Below are positions 49,601 through 59,575 of a DNA stretch of 64,000 nucleotides, in pieces. The DNA is from Simmondsia chinensis (lineage: Eukaryota > Streptophyta > Magnoliopsida > Caryophyllales > Simmondsiaceae). Under the pieces are notes generated by a model. It had not been told where the DNA came from, made no database searches, and saw only the letters and a program-made list of their open reading frames with translations. Position numbers and translations under genes: made by a program. Position 1 is the first letter of the stretch. Every line of letters begins with the position of its first letter. The stretch covers positions 10,976,501 through 11,040,500 of the forward strand of contig JAGTTD010000001.1 of the NCBI GenBank assembly GCA_018398585.1, in the 5' to 3' direction.

Positions 49601-52600
49601 GAGTCCCATTCGGGTAAGATACCACTCCGTGAATGCTGATACTCTCAACACCCTTGTTTGACATTTCTAAGCAATAGACGAAATAGAAAAACTGAAATAA
49701 GATTTAGGCAGAAAAGTTAAAGAATTTGAATTTCCAATACCAATCCTTTATTTCCACCTTCTTGCATGCTGTATCAATAATTTACTGGTAAAATTGATAA
49801 AGTATCACTTTACATAAAGAATGGTTATCAGGTTTTATGTGTCAGTTTAATTGCTTCAGAACTTCACAGTATGTCTTCTCGCATAATTATCTTCCTGGGG
49901 CACCTTTTGTTGTGAGGGTGGTAAAACCAAATGTTTACAAGTTAACCTTGTTGTCTTTAAAATGATTTTTGCTTCTCATGATAGTGAATCTTCGGTTGGT
50001 GCTTCTGTCCATGTTATGCTTGATGATTCCTTGAAGCCATTTGCATCCTTTTTCCTGGCCACAACCTTGCATCTTAAGTCATTCACTTAAGCGAAATCAC
50101 CTTCTACAGGCCATTCGCATCACCTCCAACTCTTGCACCATCTTTATGTCCTCTCACCAATAGATGGTTTGTGCCTCAATATATCATCTTTCGGTTTGTG
50201 TAATTTCATCATGTCTATAACTAGAGCTGTCTACAGAACCATTTTTCTCGGTGATGTGGGTTGGTATACGCATTGTGTTGAAATCACCTTTACTGTGTCA
50301 CCTTCTCCAGCTATTTGGTCCAGTCTTGGAGGTAACCAGTGCTTCTGTATACTTTAGTGTTGGAATTTTATATGTAGGGCCATTCCTCTTCTCCTAGTAG
50401 GAACACTTGTACTGTGCTTGAACTTTGCATTTTGTTTGCTAGATTCCCGATCAACATATAAAAGGCAGCTTGATGTACTGACATGGGTCTAGGAAGAGCC
50501 AAATGTATGCAGTCTTAACCGCCATTTTTCTGAATAGGCTACTTTAGAGACTTAAACCGTTGACCTCCAAGTCACCATATAGTAACCTTTTTTGATTGCA
50601 ATGAGGGCCACTGTACTTGTGGCCTATAATTATGCTCAGTAAAAAGGTTACCTGATGTACCGCTTGCTCTTGTTCCATATTTTTGCATCATACTTTCTAC
50701 GACTGAGATGACAAGTAAGGACTTGCTAATGAGTAATGTTGCATGCTTTACTATCTATAATGCACCTTGTGGATGGTTGACTTGCCAAACTTGTGGATAC
50801 ACACTCATAAAACCACGAGGATCTGCAACCGTGTGAGTTTATTATGAATGTACAGAACTTGGATGAAATGTTGAGTCTTTTGCTTCTCTCTGTCGTAGCC
50901 AACATGTTTATATTGTTAGGATATTGTTTATCTCAAAATTAATATTGATTTGATATGATTAGGATTTGATTTGGGTGAGATATGATTTATATTGGGTTAC
51001 CTAAATAAGTTTGATTTGATTTGATATTTTGAAACAGATTAGATTTAGGTAACTCATTATAAATAGGGTTTAAAGTTGAGGGTTGAGATGTCCGGAAAAA
51101 AGAGAGGAAAGATGTTAGGGGTTGGAGCGTCCTTGTAGCCAGGTACCCAGGTTGCGGGGGAGATATCATTTGAGGGGTGATTTGACTGAGAGGTTTTATG
51201 ATTGAGAGGTGATGAGAGTTTGTAGCTTCCTCGATCCAAAGCTACATTGAAAAGGGTTGGTGGCTCATCGTGCAAAAGCTACATTGTGAGAGAGTTGGTA
51301 ACTTGCTATGCAATAGTTACATTGTGAGAGGGTTGGTGACTCGTCGTGCAACAATTATACTTTGAGAAAGTTGGTGACTTACTGTGCAATAGTCACATTG
51401 ATGTTGATGATTGATGATGAGATTGTAAAATGGGTTTGGGGATTTCAATTAGAGATAGTAATCCTTAAATTTCATAGTAGATGAGGTACTCATTTGGGTT
51501 CCATGGTTTTTCCCTTTAGTTGATAGAGGGTTTCCACATAAATATTGGTGTTGATTGTTTCGTTGTTTTATTAGGTTTACGCTTCCATTTGTGCTCGATG
51601 TGTGAATTTTCCCAACAATTGTTATCAGAGTATGTTGGGGTTGATTGCTTAAGAGAAGATTGGATTTGAGTGTTGATGTAAAGGCTGGCCAACAAAGAGA
51701 AGCAATGGCCAATCATGGCCGAAGAGGACGAGCGTGGTGGTTCCGGGTCTCGATTTGGTGCTAGAGGAAGATGAAAGTCTGACGTGGTGCCGGTCTTGTT
51801 CCTGTTGGTTGTTTGTCAAGGTTGAGGTCCGCAGAGCGTTGATGGCGGTGGATTTCGACTGGAGCGAGAGCGGTGTTGAAGGTTCAGTGTCCGAGCATTG
51901 ATGCCTTGCGGTGTTTACAAAAGATGAACATAGGAAATTGGTGGTGGTGGTCCAAGTGAGTTGAATGGCGGCTCGAGAGGTGGTTCCGGTGGTTCGTGGT
52001 GGCGGAGGAAGGTGAAAGGCCGAAGAGAGTGCGGTGTTTAAGAATCGACGGTGGTTTGTCTCGTGGTGCAAGGTGCTCCGTGTTGGTGGCAAAGGAGATC
52101 GATGCCGGCGATGGTGAGAGACCGGGACGAAGGCAATGACAGTGACCGTAGATCTGCGGCTAGGGTATCTCTGTGCTGAAGATGAAGCTTGAGGCTATTT
52201 TGGGTATTTCAGTTACTAATTTTTATTTTCTTTTTGGTTGTAAGATTTAAAAAAAAGAAAAGAAAGAAATTTTAAGATGATAAAATATTAATTTTGAGAT
52301 AAGGGAGAGATTTGTTAGAATATTATTTATCTCAAAATTAGTATTGATTTAATATAATTAGGATTTGATTTGGGTGAGACATGATTTATATTGGGTACCT
52401 AAATAAGTTTGATTGATTTGATATTTTGAATCACATTAGATTTAGATAACTCATTATAAATAGAGTATAAAGTTGAGGGTTGACATGTGTGGAAAAAAGA
52501 GAGGAAAGATGCAAAGCGTTGGAGCGTTCTTGTATTCGGGCATCCGGGTTGGTGGAGAGAGATGATTTAAGAGGTGATTTGATTGAGAGAGAGTTGATGA

Positions 52601-55600
52601 GAGTTTGTAGCTCCCTCTATCCAAAGCTACATTAAAGAGGGTTGGTGGCTCATCGTGCAGCAGCTGGCCATGCAGCAGTTACACTTTGAGAGTGTTGGTA
52701 ACTTACCGTGCAACTAGAGGTGGCCGCGGGCTGGGTCGGGTTGGCCCGGTTCTGTCAAGCTGAAAAAAAAAGCAAAATTTAAATAATACAAAGTTGTTTT
52801 GTACTAAAATTATTATAATTTATTAATAAATAATATGAGATACAAATACATTTTTTTCCGATCACTAATAATGCTAAATATACATGTTCAAAAAAAATAA
52901 TGCTAAATATATGTAATAAAATGAAATATACAATAAGCAATAGTAAATAATGGTAAATATCTTATCAAAAAAAAAATAATGGTAAATAAATAATGTAACA
53001 AGTACAAATACAACGCAATTGGAGCCTAATATTTAAAAGTACAAATTTGTTTATCAAAAAATACGAAGTTTGACGTATGGGGGGTGCGGTCGTCTTTTGA
53101 CGTAAATATTTAAAAGTAAATAATTGACATACAAAAGTATTGATATCAGTCGCATGGGGGGGTTGCCGTGCCATCGTTTGACGTATCAGTGGTGCGGTCG
53201 TCTTCTTCATCGCTCGATGAATCTAGCTTCATTCTCTGTTGATCCCTTGCCTCAGCTAGCAGCCAATCCTTCAAGCAAACGGACATCTCCAAGCTTGACG
53301 GCGATAGCTTCGCCCTCTTCGTTCCAAGCAACCTGCCACCAAGACTGGAAGCACATTCCGATGCTACTGAAGACACTGGACAACTTAGTATATCACGTGC
53401 CATGGTGGAAAGCACGGGATACTGGGCTTGGTTTGTGTTCCACCATTGTAAAAGGTCAAAATGCGGGTTGGCCGGCGGCCCGAAAATATGGACCAACGGT
53501 GTCCGCAAATAATAATCTAGCTCGTCACATGACGTGGGGGCTACTGTGGGCGTAAATTGCTCCAACAGCTTCCACGAATATGACGTGTGTGAACTTCTTC
53601 CACTAGATGTGGAAGATCCTACTGCAGCAGTACTAGGATATGGATTATTGGACGCTAATTTCTGGGAATATTGGGAAAATAAACTATGCAAGTCGTTATC
53701 GACTTCGGCAATGAAAGTGTCGATATTGCGGATAGGATACAAATATTTAAAAAAATGTTGGCAAAACGAGTTTAAACCCCCGCGTTTACAACAAGGATCT
53801 AAAATAATTGCTAAGCAGTATGTAAGAGGTAGTTTAGAATAATATTTAGCAAACTTTTCTTTCATTGCCTTAATCGATTCGAACAAAATGGGATTTGATT
53901 CATTACCCGCCATCCAACTTACAATATTAAGCAATCTTGATATTGCTTGAGGCATGGTCGTATAGTAGCAACCCGAAAAAAATGTCGTGACCTCTTTAAA
54001 CATGCAAAAAAATTTACAAATTTCATCTATTGTCTCCCAATGTATACCGTCCAGGTTGTAATCACTCCATTTTGTACGATTGTCCTGTGCGAATTCCATC
54101 AGCACGTCTTTATATGGTAGAATGCGCTCTAACATTTCTACAATAGACGACCACCTAGTTTGGGAGTCTAATTTGAATTGTTTATATTCTATGCCATGCA
54201 ACCTACATAAATTTCTAAATCTTTTTTTTTCTAGTGCCGGATGATTTAACAGATATTATTACGGATCTTAAGGTGGTAAGGGATGCGTTTACAAGCTCTA
54301 AACCATCCATTACCATTAAATGCAAAATGTGACAAATGCAACGAATATGGAAACACTTCCCACCTAACATGGGTCTCATGTGCCTAATTAAATGTGTAAC
54401 GGATGCAGTGTTGTTGGTAGCATTGTCGAACGTAATACTGAAGATACGTCGCTCTATGCCCCAGTCGCGGACTGCCGACATAATTGCACCCGTAATGATC
54501 TCGGCAGTGTGGGGGCAATCTAAAATACCAAAATGAATTATTCTCTTTTGGAGGATGTAGGACTCATCGATCCAGTGTGCCGTTATGCACATATAAGGTT
54601 GGCCGGGTTTCGACTTCCATATGTTCGACGTCAACGAGAATATGCTCGTGTTCGTCGCAAAAAGTGTTAAGACCCCAGCTTTCATACTGTGGTACAACGT
54701 AAAAGCGTCCCGCTTTACAGTGTTCCGAGGAACCCTTACAATGGCGGGGTTCACCCATTGTTGGAGGTAATCGATGAAATATGGGTTTTCGCCGGCATTG
54801 AAAGGCCTTTCACCCAAAATTATATATTTAGCTAGCTCCTTTCGGTTGCTCTCTTGAGAGAACCTAAAATTAGCAAGTGCACCGGTCACTTGCTGTACTA
54901 GACGTTGTTGGCTCTTATCTGGGTATTGCTCGGGGTGGCACCTAAGTATATGTCTGCTTAATGTGCCTGTCCCACTGCCAAGTTGATGGCTAAAAGTTTT
55001 AGGTGGGTCGCATAATTTACAAGTTGCTTTATTAGTTGTCCTATTAAGGGTAAAGTAATTCCATACCCCACTAGTTGTAAGCCTACTAGTAGAGGTACTA
55101 TTTTCAGGCTGGGCTTCGGTGGTGGGCGTGGGTTCCTCATCAGTTTGTGAGTCTCCAAGCCCACCACCTGACTCATGATAATCTTGTTGTTGTGAAAAGT
55201 CCCAATCTATGCTATCATCAGTGTATGGGGTGATGTGTCTGGTTGTATAAAAACTCGTTCTTCCGTATTAAGTATGACAATTCTACTCCTTTTAGGGATT
55301 CTGGGTGGTCGAGAAGAGCTAGAAGTAGCACGACCGGCTCCAGAGGATGATGAAAAGTTGTGTGCCATATTAGTATAAGTGATTAGTATTTATAAAATGC
55401 AACTAGTAATCCAAATTAATTAACTAAAAATACGAACCAAATAAAATTGCGATACTAAAATTACCGAAACGAGAGAACAATGAAATTCGAACTTCAGCCA
55501 AACACTTTACGAACTTCGAACTTTAGAGCACAATTTTGCAATTAGCAAAGTTGAAGAAGATGGGAGATGATGAATGTATAGAGAGAGAAGAGAGGATTGA

Positions 55601-57416
55601 AGATTTGGTGAGGAAATGGGTTGGGGAGAATTAGGTATTTATAGAAAAAAAATATATAATTTTTGGCCCGTGGCCCGGCCCGAGGTATACTGGGCTCGGG
55701 CCGGGCCGGGCCGGGCCCACTACAGTGCGGGCCGGGCCGGTTTTCGGGCCGACCCGGCCCGTTGGCCACCCCTACGTGCAACAGTCACATTGATGTTGAT
55801 GATTGATCATGAGATTATAATATGGGTTTGGAGATTTCAGTTAAAGATTGTAATACTTAAATTTCATAATGAATGAGGCACTCGTTTGGGTTCCTTGGTT
55901 TTTCCCTCTAGTTGAGAGAGGTTTTCCATGTAAATACTAATGTTGATTGTTTCATTGTTTTATTACTGTTACGCTTCCTTTTGTGCTTGATGTGTGAATT
56001 TTTCCAACATTTATATACATCAATTTTTCCCGTGACATACAGTATAATATGACCTTATTTCTCGCATTTGTCGTGTACTTGTGTTTTGATAAATCCTGAA
56101 ATTATATGCACTTGATATAGCTGACATTCTGGTATGTCCAGGGGGAACGGTTGTTGCTGCCATTGACCTGGTGAAGGAGAGGGGTGTTGAGAACAAACAA
56201 ATTAAAGTGGTATGTTGAGGCCCTGTGAAGTACACTATAAAATTGGCTATTGTCGATCTTCTGTTGTAAACCTGTCAAATCATGGATGAAGCAAAAGCAT
56301 GAATAGTCTAAATTCAAATATCTTTCTTTGTTACTTGTTCTTGGCTAAACCAGTGTGTCAATGAGCTGAGCGCACTCTTTTATTACGTGAGTGAAGCCTG
56401 AGTCTTGTAAAGCTTGGGCTTGGCAGCTCACGAGCCTAAATGAACATGAATAAGCTATGCTCATGCTAAATTGTGAGTTTAAATATGCCTAAATGAGGGA
56501 AGTTTGAATCTCAATAAGCAAAGCTCGAGGTTGAATGATCTTAAAGTAGGCCAATGTGTGATTCTAAGTGACCCGAAATTGCCAAGCTTGCTCAAAGCTC
56601 CAAAGTTGGGAGCTCAACCAAGTAGGGGTAAGATTGACGTCAAGCTTAAAGTCTATGGGCTTCTTGTGTTTTGAGTAAAGTGAATATTGGCTAGCTAACC
56701 TTGAGAAGGCTTGGTTGGGCTCGTTTAGACCCCAGGCTAAACATTTAGGAAAAGAGAGTTTTCACTTTTCACATATAAACAGAACACATCACCGTTAATT
56801 AGTGCTTTAAATATAACTTCGCTCATTTCTTTTGCATTCCCTAAACTCCATACTTTCTGGGTATGACTTACGTTATTCAACAGATATCGGCAGTGGCTGC
56901 ACCCCCCGCCCTCCAAAAGCTCAGCGAGAAGTTCCCTGGGTAACGAGGCTCCCATCATGAATATCAATGCGGCTTTCGCAAGTAGCTATGTTTCTATCGC
57001 TCCTAACTTAGTTTCATTGATATTTGCAGGCTTCATGTATATACCGGAACCATCGATGAAGGCGTGAATGAGAAAGGGTAACCTATACACCACCTACATT
57101 CCTCTCATTTCCCTGAATCAAGAAGTCATAGATGTTTTATTTTTGGCTGCTGTTATTGTTAGAATAATAGTTATTGTTGCCAGAGTAATGATATGATTTG
57201 TAATAAATTACAGCAATAAGATTTTACAAAGTTGCTCCTGATATGATTTGTAATAAATTATAGCAATAAGATTTTACAAAGTTGCTCTTGGCAATAACAT
57301 TACCCATCTTTTTCTCTTTTTTAGTTTCTATATGTTTGTTGATTGTCTGGTTGCGTTCATTCAGATTCATCATTCCTGGACTGGGAGACGCAGGGGATCG
57401 TAGCTACGGGACATGA
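34612..57416 (+). CDS. UPP: uracil phosphoribosyltransferase, plastid type, 12 exons
   Basis: Exons: 34612-34746, 35023-35124, 35821-35899, 45609-45667, 45785-45862, 47784-47865, 48220-48268, 48467-48528, 56142-56209, 56884-56939, 57030-57077, 57365-57416. All introns are GT..AG and the 870 nt encode 289 aa in one frame. Residues 1 to about 60, Ser-, Pro- and Leu-rich, look like a chloroplast transit peptide. The catalytic part starts [12 protein letters not shown] (80-91); [15 protein letters not shown] is at 152-166; the PRPP-binding loop [11 protein letters not shown] at 208-218; the uracil-binding C-terminus [16 protein letters not shown] at 274-289. Known reaction: uracil + PRPP to UMP + PPi, pyrimidine salvage. 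Introns 3 (9.7 kb) and 8 (7.6 kb) are swollen by LTR elements; intron 2 holds a MITE remnant (end at 35446-35459). No coding lesion; probably active. Confidence 0.95.
35900..36702. other. UPRT intron 3, part before the copia element
   Basis: AT-rich intron sequence. No exon or transposon end recognised. Confidence 0.4.
36703..37682 (+). repeat. 5' LTR of the intronic copia element
   Basis: Collinear with 42281-43281, including 'aagccttgtttatata' and 'aaataccgtcccttagg'. A TATA box, tatataaa, is at 37277-37284. The 3' terminus is mutated, so its end is placed by alignment. No clear tRNA-Met primer-binding site follows it. Confidence 0.85.
37737..41593 (+). pseudogene. copia gag-pol of the intronic element, broken
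   Basis: Domains in order: gag (37747-38246, with a UBN2-like segment [10 protein letters not shown]), a zinc knuckle (about 38490-38535, [14 protein letters not shown], last Cys replaced by Tyr), protease (about 38650-38700, [18 protein letters not shown] intact), GAG-pre-integrase (about 39040, [13 protein letters not shown]), integrase (39260-39595, SDKGGEYD and [12 protein letters not shown]), RT (40380-41072, [16 protein letters not shown] with [12 protein letters not shown], and YVDDMLIFG intact), RNase H (41140-41593, [18 protein letters not shown]). In-frame stops at about 38244, 40204 and 40578 and several frameshifts separate the pieces. Confidence 0.88.
42281..43281 (+). repeat. 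3' LTR of the intronic copia element
   Basis: TGTTGG..CCAACA ends, about 1.0 kb, collinear with the left LTR. It contains small differences such as a duplicated 'aggcttg' run near 42685-42712. Confidence 0.88.
43287..44156. other. UPRT intron 3, part after the copia element
   Basis: A 78-codon open frame at 43448-43684 has no recognised domain. 'aaagccaatcttagaaatt' occurs twice near 43895-43945. No further element recognised. Confidence 0.35.
44166..44442. mobile_element. MITE, 277 bp, with perfect 9-bp target duplication (Mutator-like)
   Basis: The ends GGGTAAATTATATATTAGTA and the reverse complement of the right end GGGTAAATTACGTATTAGTA are nearly identical inverted repeats; the two arms continue to match over much of the element. 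The 9-bp direct repeat aatataatt is present exactly at 44157-44165 and 44443-44451, the length typical of Mutator-like elements. No coding potential. It is in UPRT intron 3. Confidence 0.85.
44452..47394. other. UPRT introns 3 (end) to 5, outside exons 45609-45667 and 45785-45862
   Basis: AT-rich introns. The stretch near 46290-46540 has MITE-like words (ggaagttgactttcccctca, gaaaatacttttaagaag) resembling the GGCTCC-type elements, without definable ends. No gene in addition to the UPRT exons. Confidence 0.35.
47395..47649. mobile_element. short MITE, about 255 bp, in UPRT intron 5
   Basis: The left end AAGCTTGTTTGGCCAAGCT and the right end (reverse complement CAGCCTGTTTGACTACGCT) form imperfect inverted repeats, with TTA on both sides (47392-47394 and 47650-47652). 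The interior has inverted arms with aaaagcatttt / gaaatattttt words. It ends about 130 bp before exon 6. Confidence 0.6.
48529..50906. other. UPRT intron 8, part before the LTR element
   Basis: AT-rich intron. 'aggctccgataccac' near 49322 resembles a decayed reverse primer-binding site of a TRIM, but no LTR pair was found. A 74-codon frame at 50133-50357 has no recognised domain. Confidence 0.35.
50914..51617 (+). repeat. 5' LTR of the non-coding element, with internal minisatellite
   Basis: TG..CA ends, 704 bp. Positions 51236-51405 contain about four copies of a roughly 38-bp unit, of the type 'gctacattgtgagagggttggtg..tcgtgcaac', also present in the other two LTRs of the family with different copy numbers. 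Confidence 0.85.
51618..52312 (+). other. internal region of the non-coding LTR element
   Basis: A GC-richer, GGT/GAGG-rich segment of about 0.7 kb. A 147-codon open frame on the minus strand (51649-52092) is Thr/Ser/Pro-rich and best explained by the complement of this repeat composition. No gag, protease, integrase or RT motif. Confidence 0.6.
52715..55774 (-). mobile_element. hAT transposon, 3060 bp, with nearly complete transposase
   Basis: The ends TAGAGGTGGCC and GGCCACCCCTA are inverted, and the exact 8-bp target duplication cgtgcaac is at 52707-52714 and 55775-55782. The subterminal regions are GC-rich GGCCCGG palindromes (52723-52760 and 55664-55764), in strong contrast to the AT-rich interior. 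The transposase gene lies on the minus strand, antisense to the UPRT gene, in whose intron 8 the element sits. Intact ends and few coding lesions indicate a fairly young insertion. Confidence 0.93.
53146..55368 (-). pseudogene. hAT transposase (BED zinc finger, RICESLEEPER type), two frame breaks
   Basis: The start ATG at 55368 begins [14 protein letters not shown]. The BED zinc finger lies at about 54935-55075 ([20 protein letters not shown], then [13 protein letters not shown]). The catalytic RNase H-like region follows ([37 protein letters not shown]), then [13 protein letters not shown] and a DUF4413-like helical part. The C-terminal dimerisation domain is at about 53270-53540 ([38 protein letters not shown]). 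Frame breaks: one between about 55235 and 55260, one at the A homopolymer of about 54218-54226. Otherwise the frames are long (674 and 1056 nt). Known role: cut-and-paste transposition. Whether the breaks are real or sequencing slips is undecided. Confidence 0.88.
56351..56734. mobile_element. hAT-like MITE (GAGC-rich family), 384 bp, diverged
   Basis: Flanked by an exact 8-bp duplication ggctaaac (56343-56350 and 56735-56742). The left end cagtgtgtcaatgag and the reverse complement of the right end TGGGGTCTAAACGAG are diverged forms of the family end TAGGGGTGTCAATGAG. The interior keeps GAGC/AGCTC words. It is in the UPRT intron between exons 9 and 10. Confidence 0.8.
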
Positions 57417-58157
57417 ACTCTCGTGACGCGGTGGCCATTTTCGTCATCAGCTGCAGTTTTGACTATAAAGTATGTTCGCCTGGAAGATTAGTATTTCCTA
57501 GTGAGTCATTCATTCATCAACTTGCATAGTCAAATCGGGTAAGCCAATGTTGTCGTCCTTTGTTATTGGTAAGCCCGCATGTACTAGTTTTCTATGAACA
57601 GATTGGAACTGACTTTGTGAGGATTTGACCTCAATGAAAGGTCAAAGACCCTCTTGGATTAGCCATAGTTACTTGAGATGATATTGTTTGTTTCAGAATA
57701 ATTGCGTTTGAATGCGTTTGTTTGGAGTTTTCGTCCAAATTTTAGTTCCTCATATATGAGATTCCACAGATTTAAGATTCATACCCTTTTTTTAATCGAT
57801 AATACCTTGGGATGTCGGATTCGAACCCACATCCCGGGGTTGGCCAACTACTACCTCAAGTATTGGGACAAACCGAGACCTAGCAAGATTTGTTCCATAC
57901 AAGGGATGCGGTATGATGCCTAACAGGTATCATGACCCAAGTTAGACCTGTGATCTGACAAGCTCGGTATATACTACTAGCATAGCATGACGTGGACTCA
58001 TCTACTTGAGTCATTTACTTCTTGGCTAACTAGATTCTAGCAGATGCCATACAGGTGATAAAAGTTCTAAGTTTTAGATTATTTTATATATTCAAATGTA
58101 AGCTTTGCGAGTAATAAAAGGACAAATCTCATGGTTTCTGAATAACAAAATTCCTAA
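57417..58157. other. 3' flank of the UPRT gene
   Basis: Expected 3' untranslated region and downstream DNA. No clear AATAAA close to the stop; 'gtaataaaagg' occurs at about 58111. No other gene seen. Confidence 0.4.
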
Positions 58158-59197
58158 GGCTCTGTTTGGCACACGGAATTGGAATTGGATTGTGGAATTG
58201 CAATTCCAATTCCAATTTTGATGGAATTGAAATTCTAATGGAATTAAAATTCCACTGTTTGGTTCCTCAAAGGAATTGGAGGTCGGAATTATAATTACAC
58301 AATGATTCGAATTATGAAGGGTTTTCGGTCAATTGAGTCGGAATATTTCTAGTTTTAAATCAACTACTGTTGGATTTTGGTCAGAGTGGTTCACATTGCG
58401 TTCAAGTTATTATGGTTGGATCGATTCAATTTGTGTTCGAGTTATTTGATTTTCGAGTCAAATTGGGTAGAGTATCGCTTCGAATCATTTGGTGTTCAAG
58501 TTACCTCGGATTTTCAGTTAATCGGGTTAGGTGTTTTCGGGATTCAGGCAAGTTATGATTGGGTTCGAGTTCATTTAGGTCATTTTAAACTCGAGTCATC
58601 TTAGTTTTGGGACAAATGAGTTGTATCATTTCAAATTTTGAGTCATCAAGGGTTGAGTTCGAGATAGGTTGGGCTATTTTGGGTATGGGTCGTATTAAGA
58701 TTTGTGTCAATTTGGTCAGGTCATTTGCACTTCGGCTCAGCTTGTTTACATCACACTCAAGACGAGTAGTTTCATTTTCTAGACTTGAGTCATCTTTAGT
58801 TTTGGGACAATTGGGTTGGGTCACTTTGGACTTTGAGCTAATATGATTTTGGTCATTTCAAGTTCAATTCATTCGAGTTGGGTGATTTCGAGGTTTGGGT
58901 CAAATTTTAAGTTGTGTCTAAGTGTTTGGATTTTAATTCATCTTGGATTGAGTTAATTAAGTTAGGGCCATTTTGGATTTTAGGTGAATAGCGTTAATAT
59001 GGAATTGCAATTTCTTACCCCCACCCTAAGGAATTAGAAAGTATGATTTTCAGTTAAAATCTAATTCCACGGAATTGGGCAGCGAAATTGTAATTTCAAT
59101 TTCAGGAGGTGAACCAAACAACATAATTGAAATTCTGGGCTCTAATTCCAACCTTAGCCCTAATTTCAGCCTCTAATTTCATGCCCCAAACATAGCC
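58158..59197 (+). mobile_element. Tourist/PIF-like element, 1040 bp, intact ends
   Basis: The left end GGCTCTGTTTGG and the right end CCAAACATAGCC are inverted, and TAA lies on both sides (58155-58157 and 59198-59200), the 3-bp duplication of PIF/Harbinger elements. Both termini carry GGAATTGGAATTGC / GCAATTCC palindromes. The middle is a run of degenerate short repeats around gagtcattt/gggtcatttt. No open frame. Relatives: 15084/25458 (split) and 32185-34182 (minus, enlarged). It keeps the SINE-free site for 33080-33334. Confidence 0.85.
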
Positions 59198-59452
59198 TAA
59201 TAGTTTTCCACAACTGCTCATTGATTGTTAAAGATCGGTGACCCGACCCAACGTTGGTGGAGGTTTAACTCGGTCGAGAATTTAAAATAAAAATTCTTAG
59301 TCAGATTTATGTCTTGTTTGACAATTGGATAAGGGAGTTAAAAGGGGGAGGGTAATGAGTGGGAGGGTAATGCATTATCCTACCCTTATTCAGATATGTT
59401 TAATAAGGAGGGATAGATGAGTTACCTTTATTTGGTAATTCGGTAAAAGGTA

Positions 59453-59575
59453 GGCTAAAGAGACTCGGACATAACGTCTTTTTAGGGTAGTGCCCTAAAG
59501 AGGTAAGGCTATGTACATCCCACCCCCCAGGCCCTGCATATGCGGGAGCGCTCGAGACACTGAGTTTGTTGTTGT
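59453..59575 (+). mobile_element. short SINE with Au/Angio-type 3' tail
   Basis: GGTAAGGCTATGTACATCCC, a C-run, GGGAGCGCTCGAGACACTG and a gtttgttgttgt tail form the same 3' domain as the SINE at 33080. It is flanked by cggtaaaaggta (59441-59452) and cggtaaaggta (59576-59586), a near-perfect target duplication. The 5' part is too short for a full tRNA-like head and no A/B boxes were recognised, so the copy is 5'-truncated or has a minimal head. Confidence 0.75.

Larger units (their letters stand above)
50914..56009 (+). mobile_element. non-coding LTR retrotransposon (LARD/TRIM-like) interrupted by a hAT element
   Basis: LTRs at 50914-51617 and 52313-56009 (the latter about 637 bp without the hAT insert) begin TGTTAG and end CCAACA. 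The primer-binding-site-like attgttatcagag (51618-51630, tRNA-Met type) follows the left LTR, and a purine tract (ataagggagagattt) precedes the right one. The 0.7-kb interior encodes no retroelement protein. The 7-bp sequence tttatat occurs on both sides (50907-50913 and 56010-56016). It lies in UPRT intron 8, in the gene's orientation. A solo LTR of the family is at 5133-5912. Confidence 0.87.
52313..56009 (+). repeat. 3' LTR of the non-coding element, split by the hAT transposon
   Basis: 52313-52714 and 55783-56009 (with the duplicated octamer between) together match the 5' LTR from TGTTAGAATATT to TTTCCAACA. The hAT element entered in the minisatellite unit, after 'acttaccgtgcaac'. Confidence 0.88.

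Noticed and set aside
50133..50357. 74-codon frame in UPRT intron 8
   Set aside because: No domain recognised; surrounding sequence looks like decayed repeat.
51649..52092. 147-codon minus-strand frame as a gene
   Set aside because: Composition is the complement of a GGT/GAGG-rich repeat interior; no domain, no splice support.
53124..53555. 143-codon plus-strand frame
   Set aside because: It is the shadow of the hAT transposase C-terminal domain on the opposite strand.
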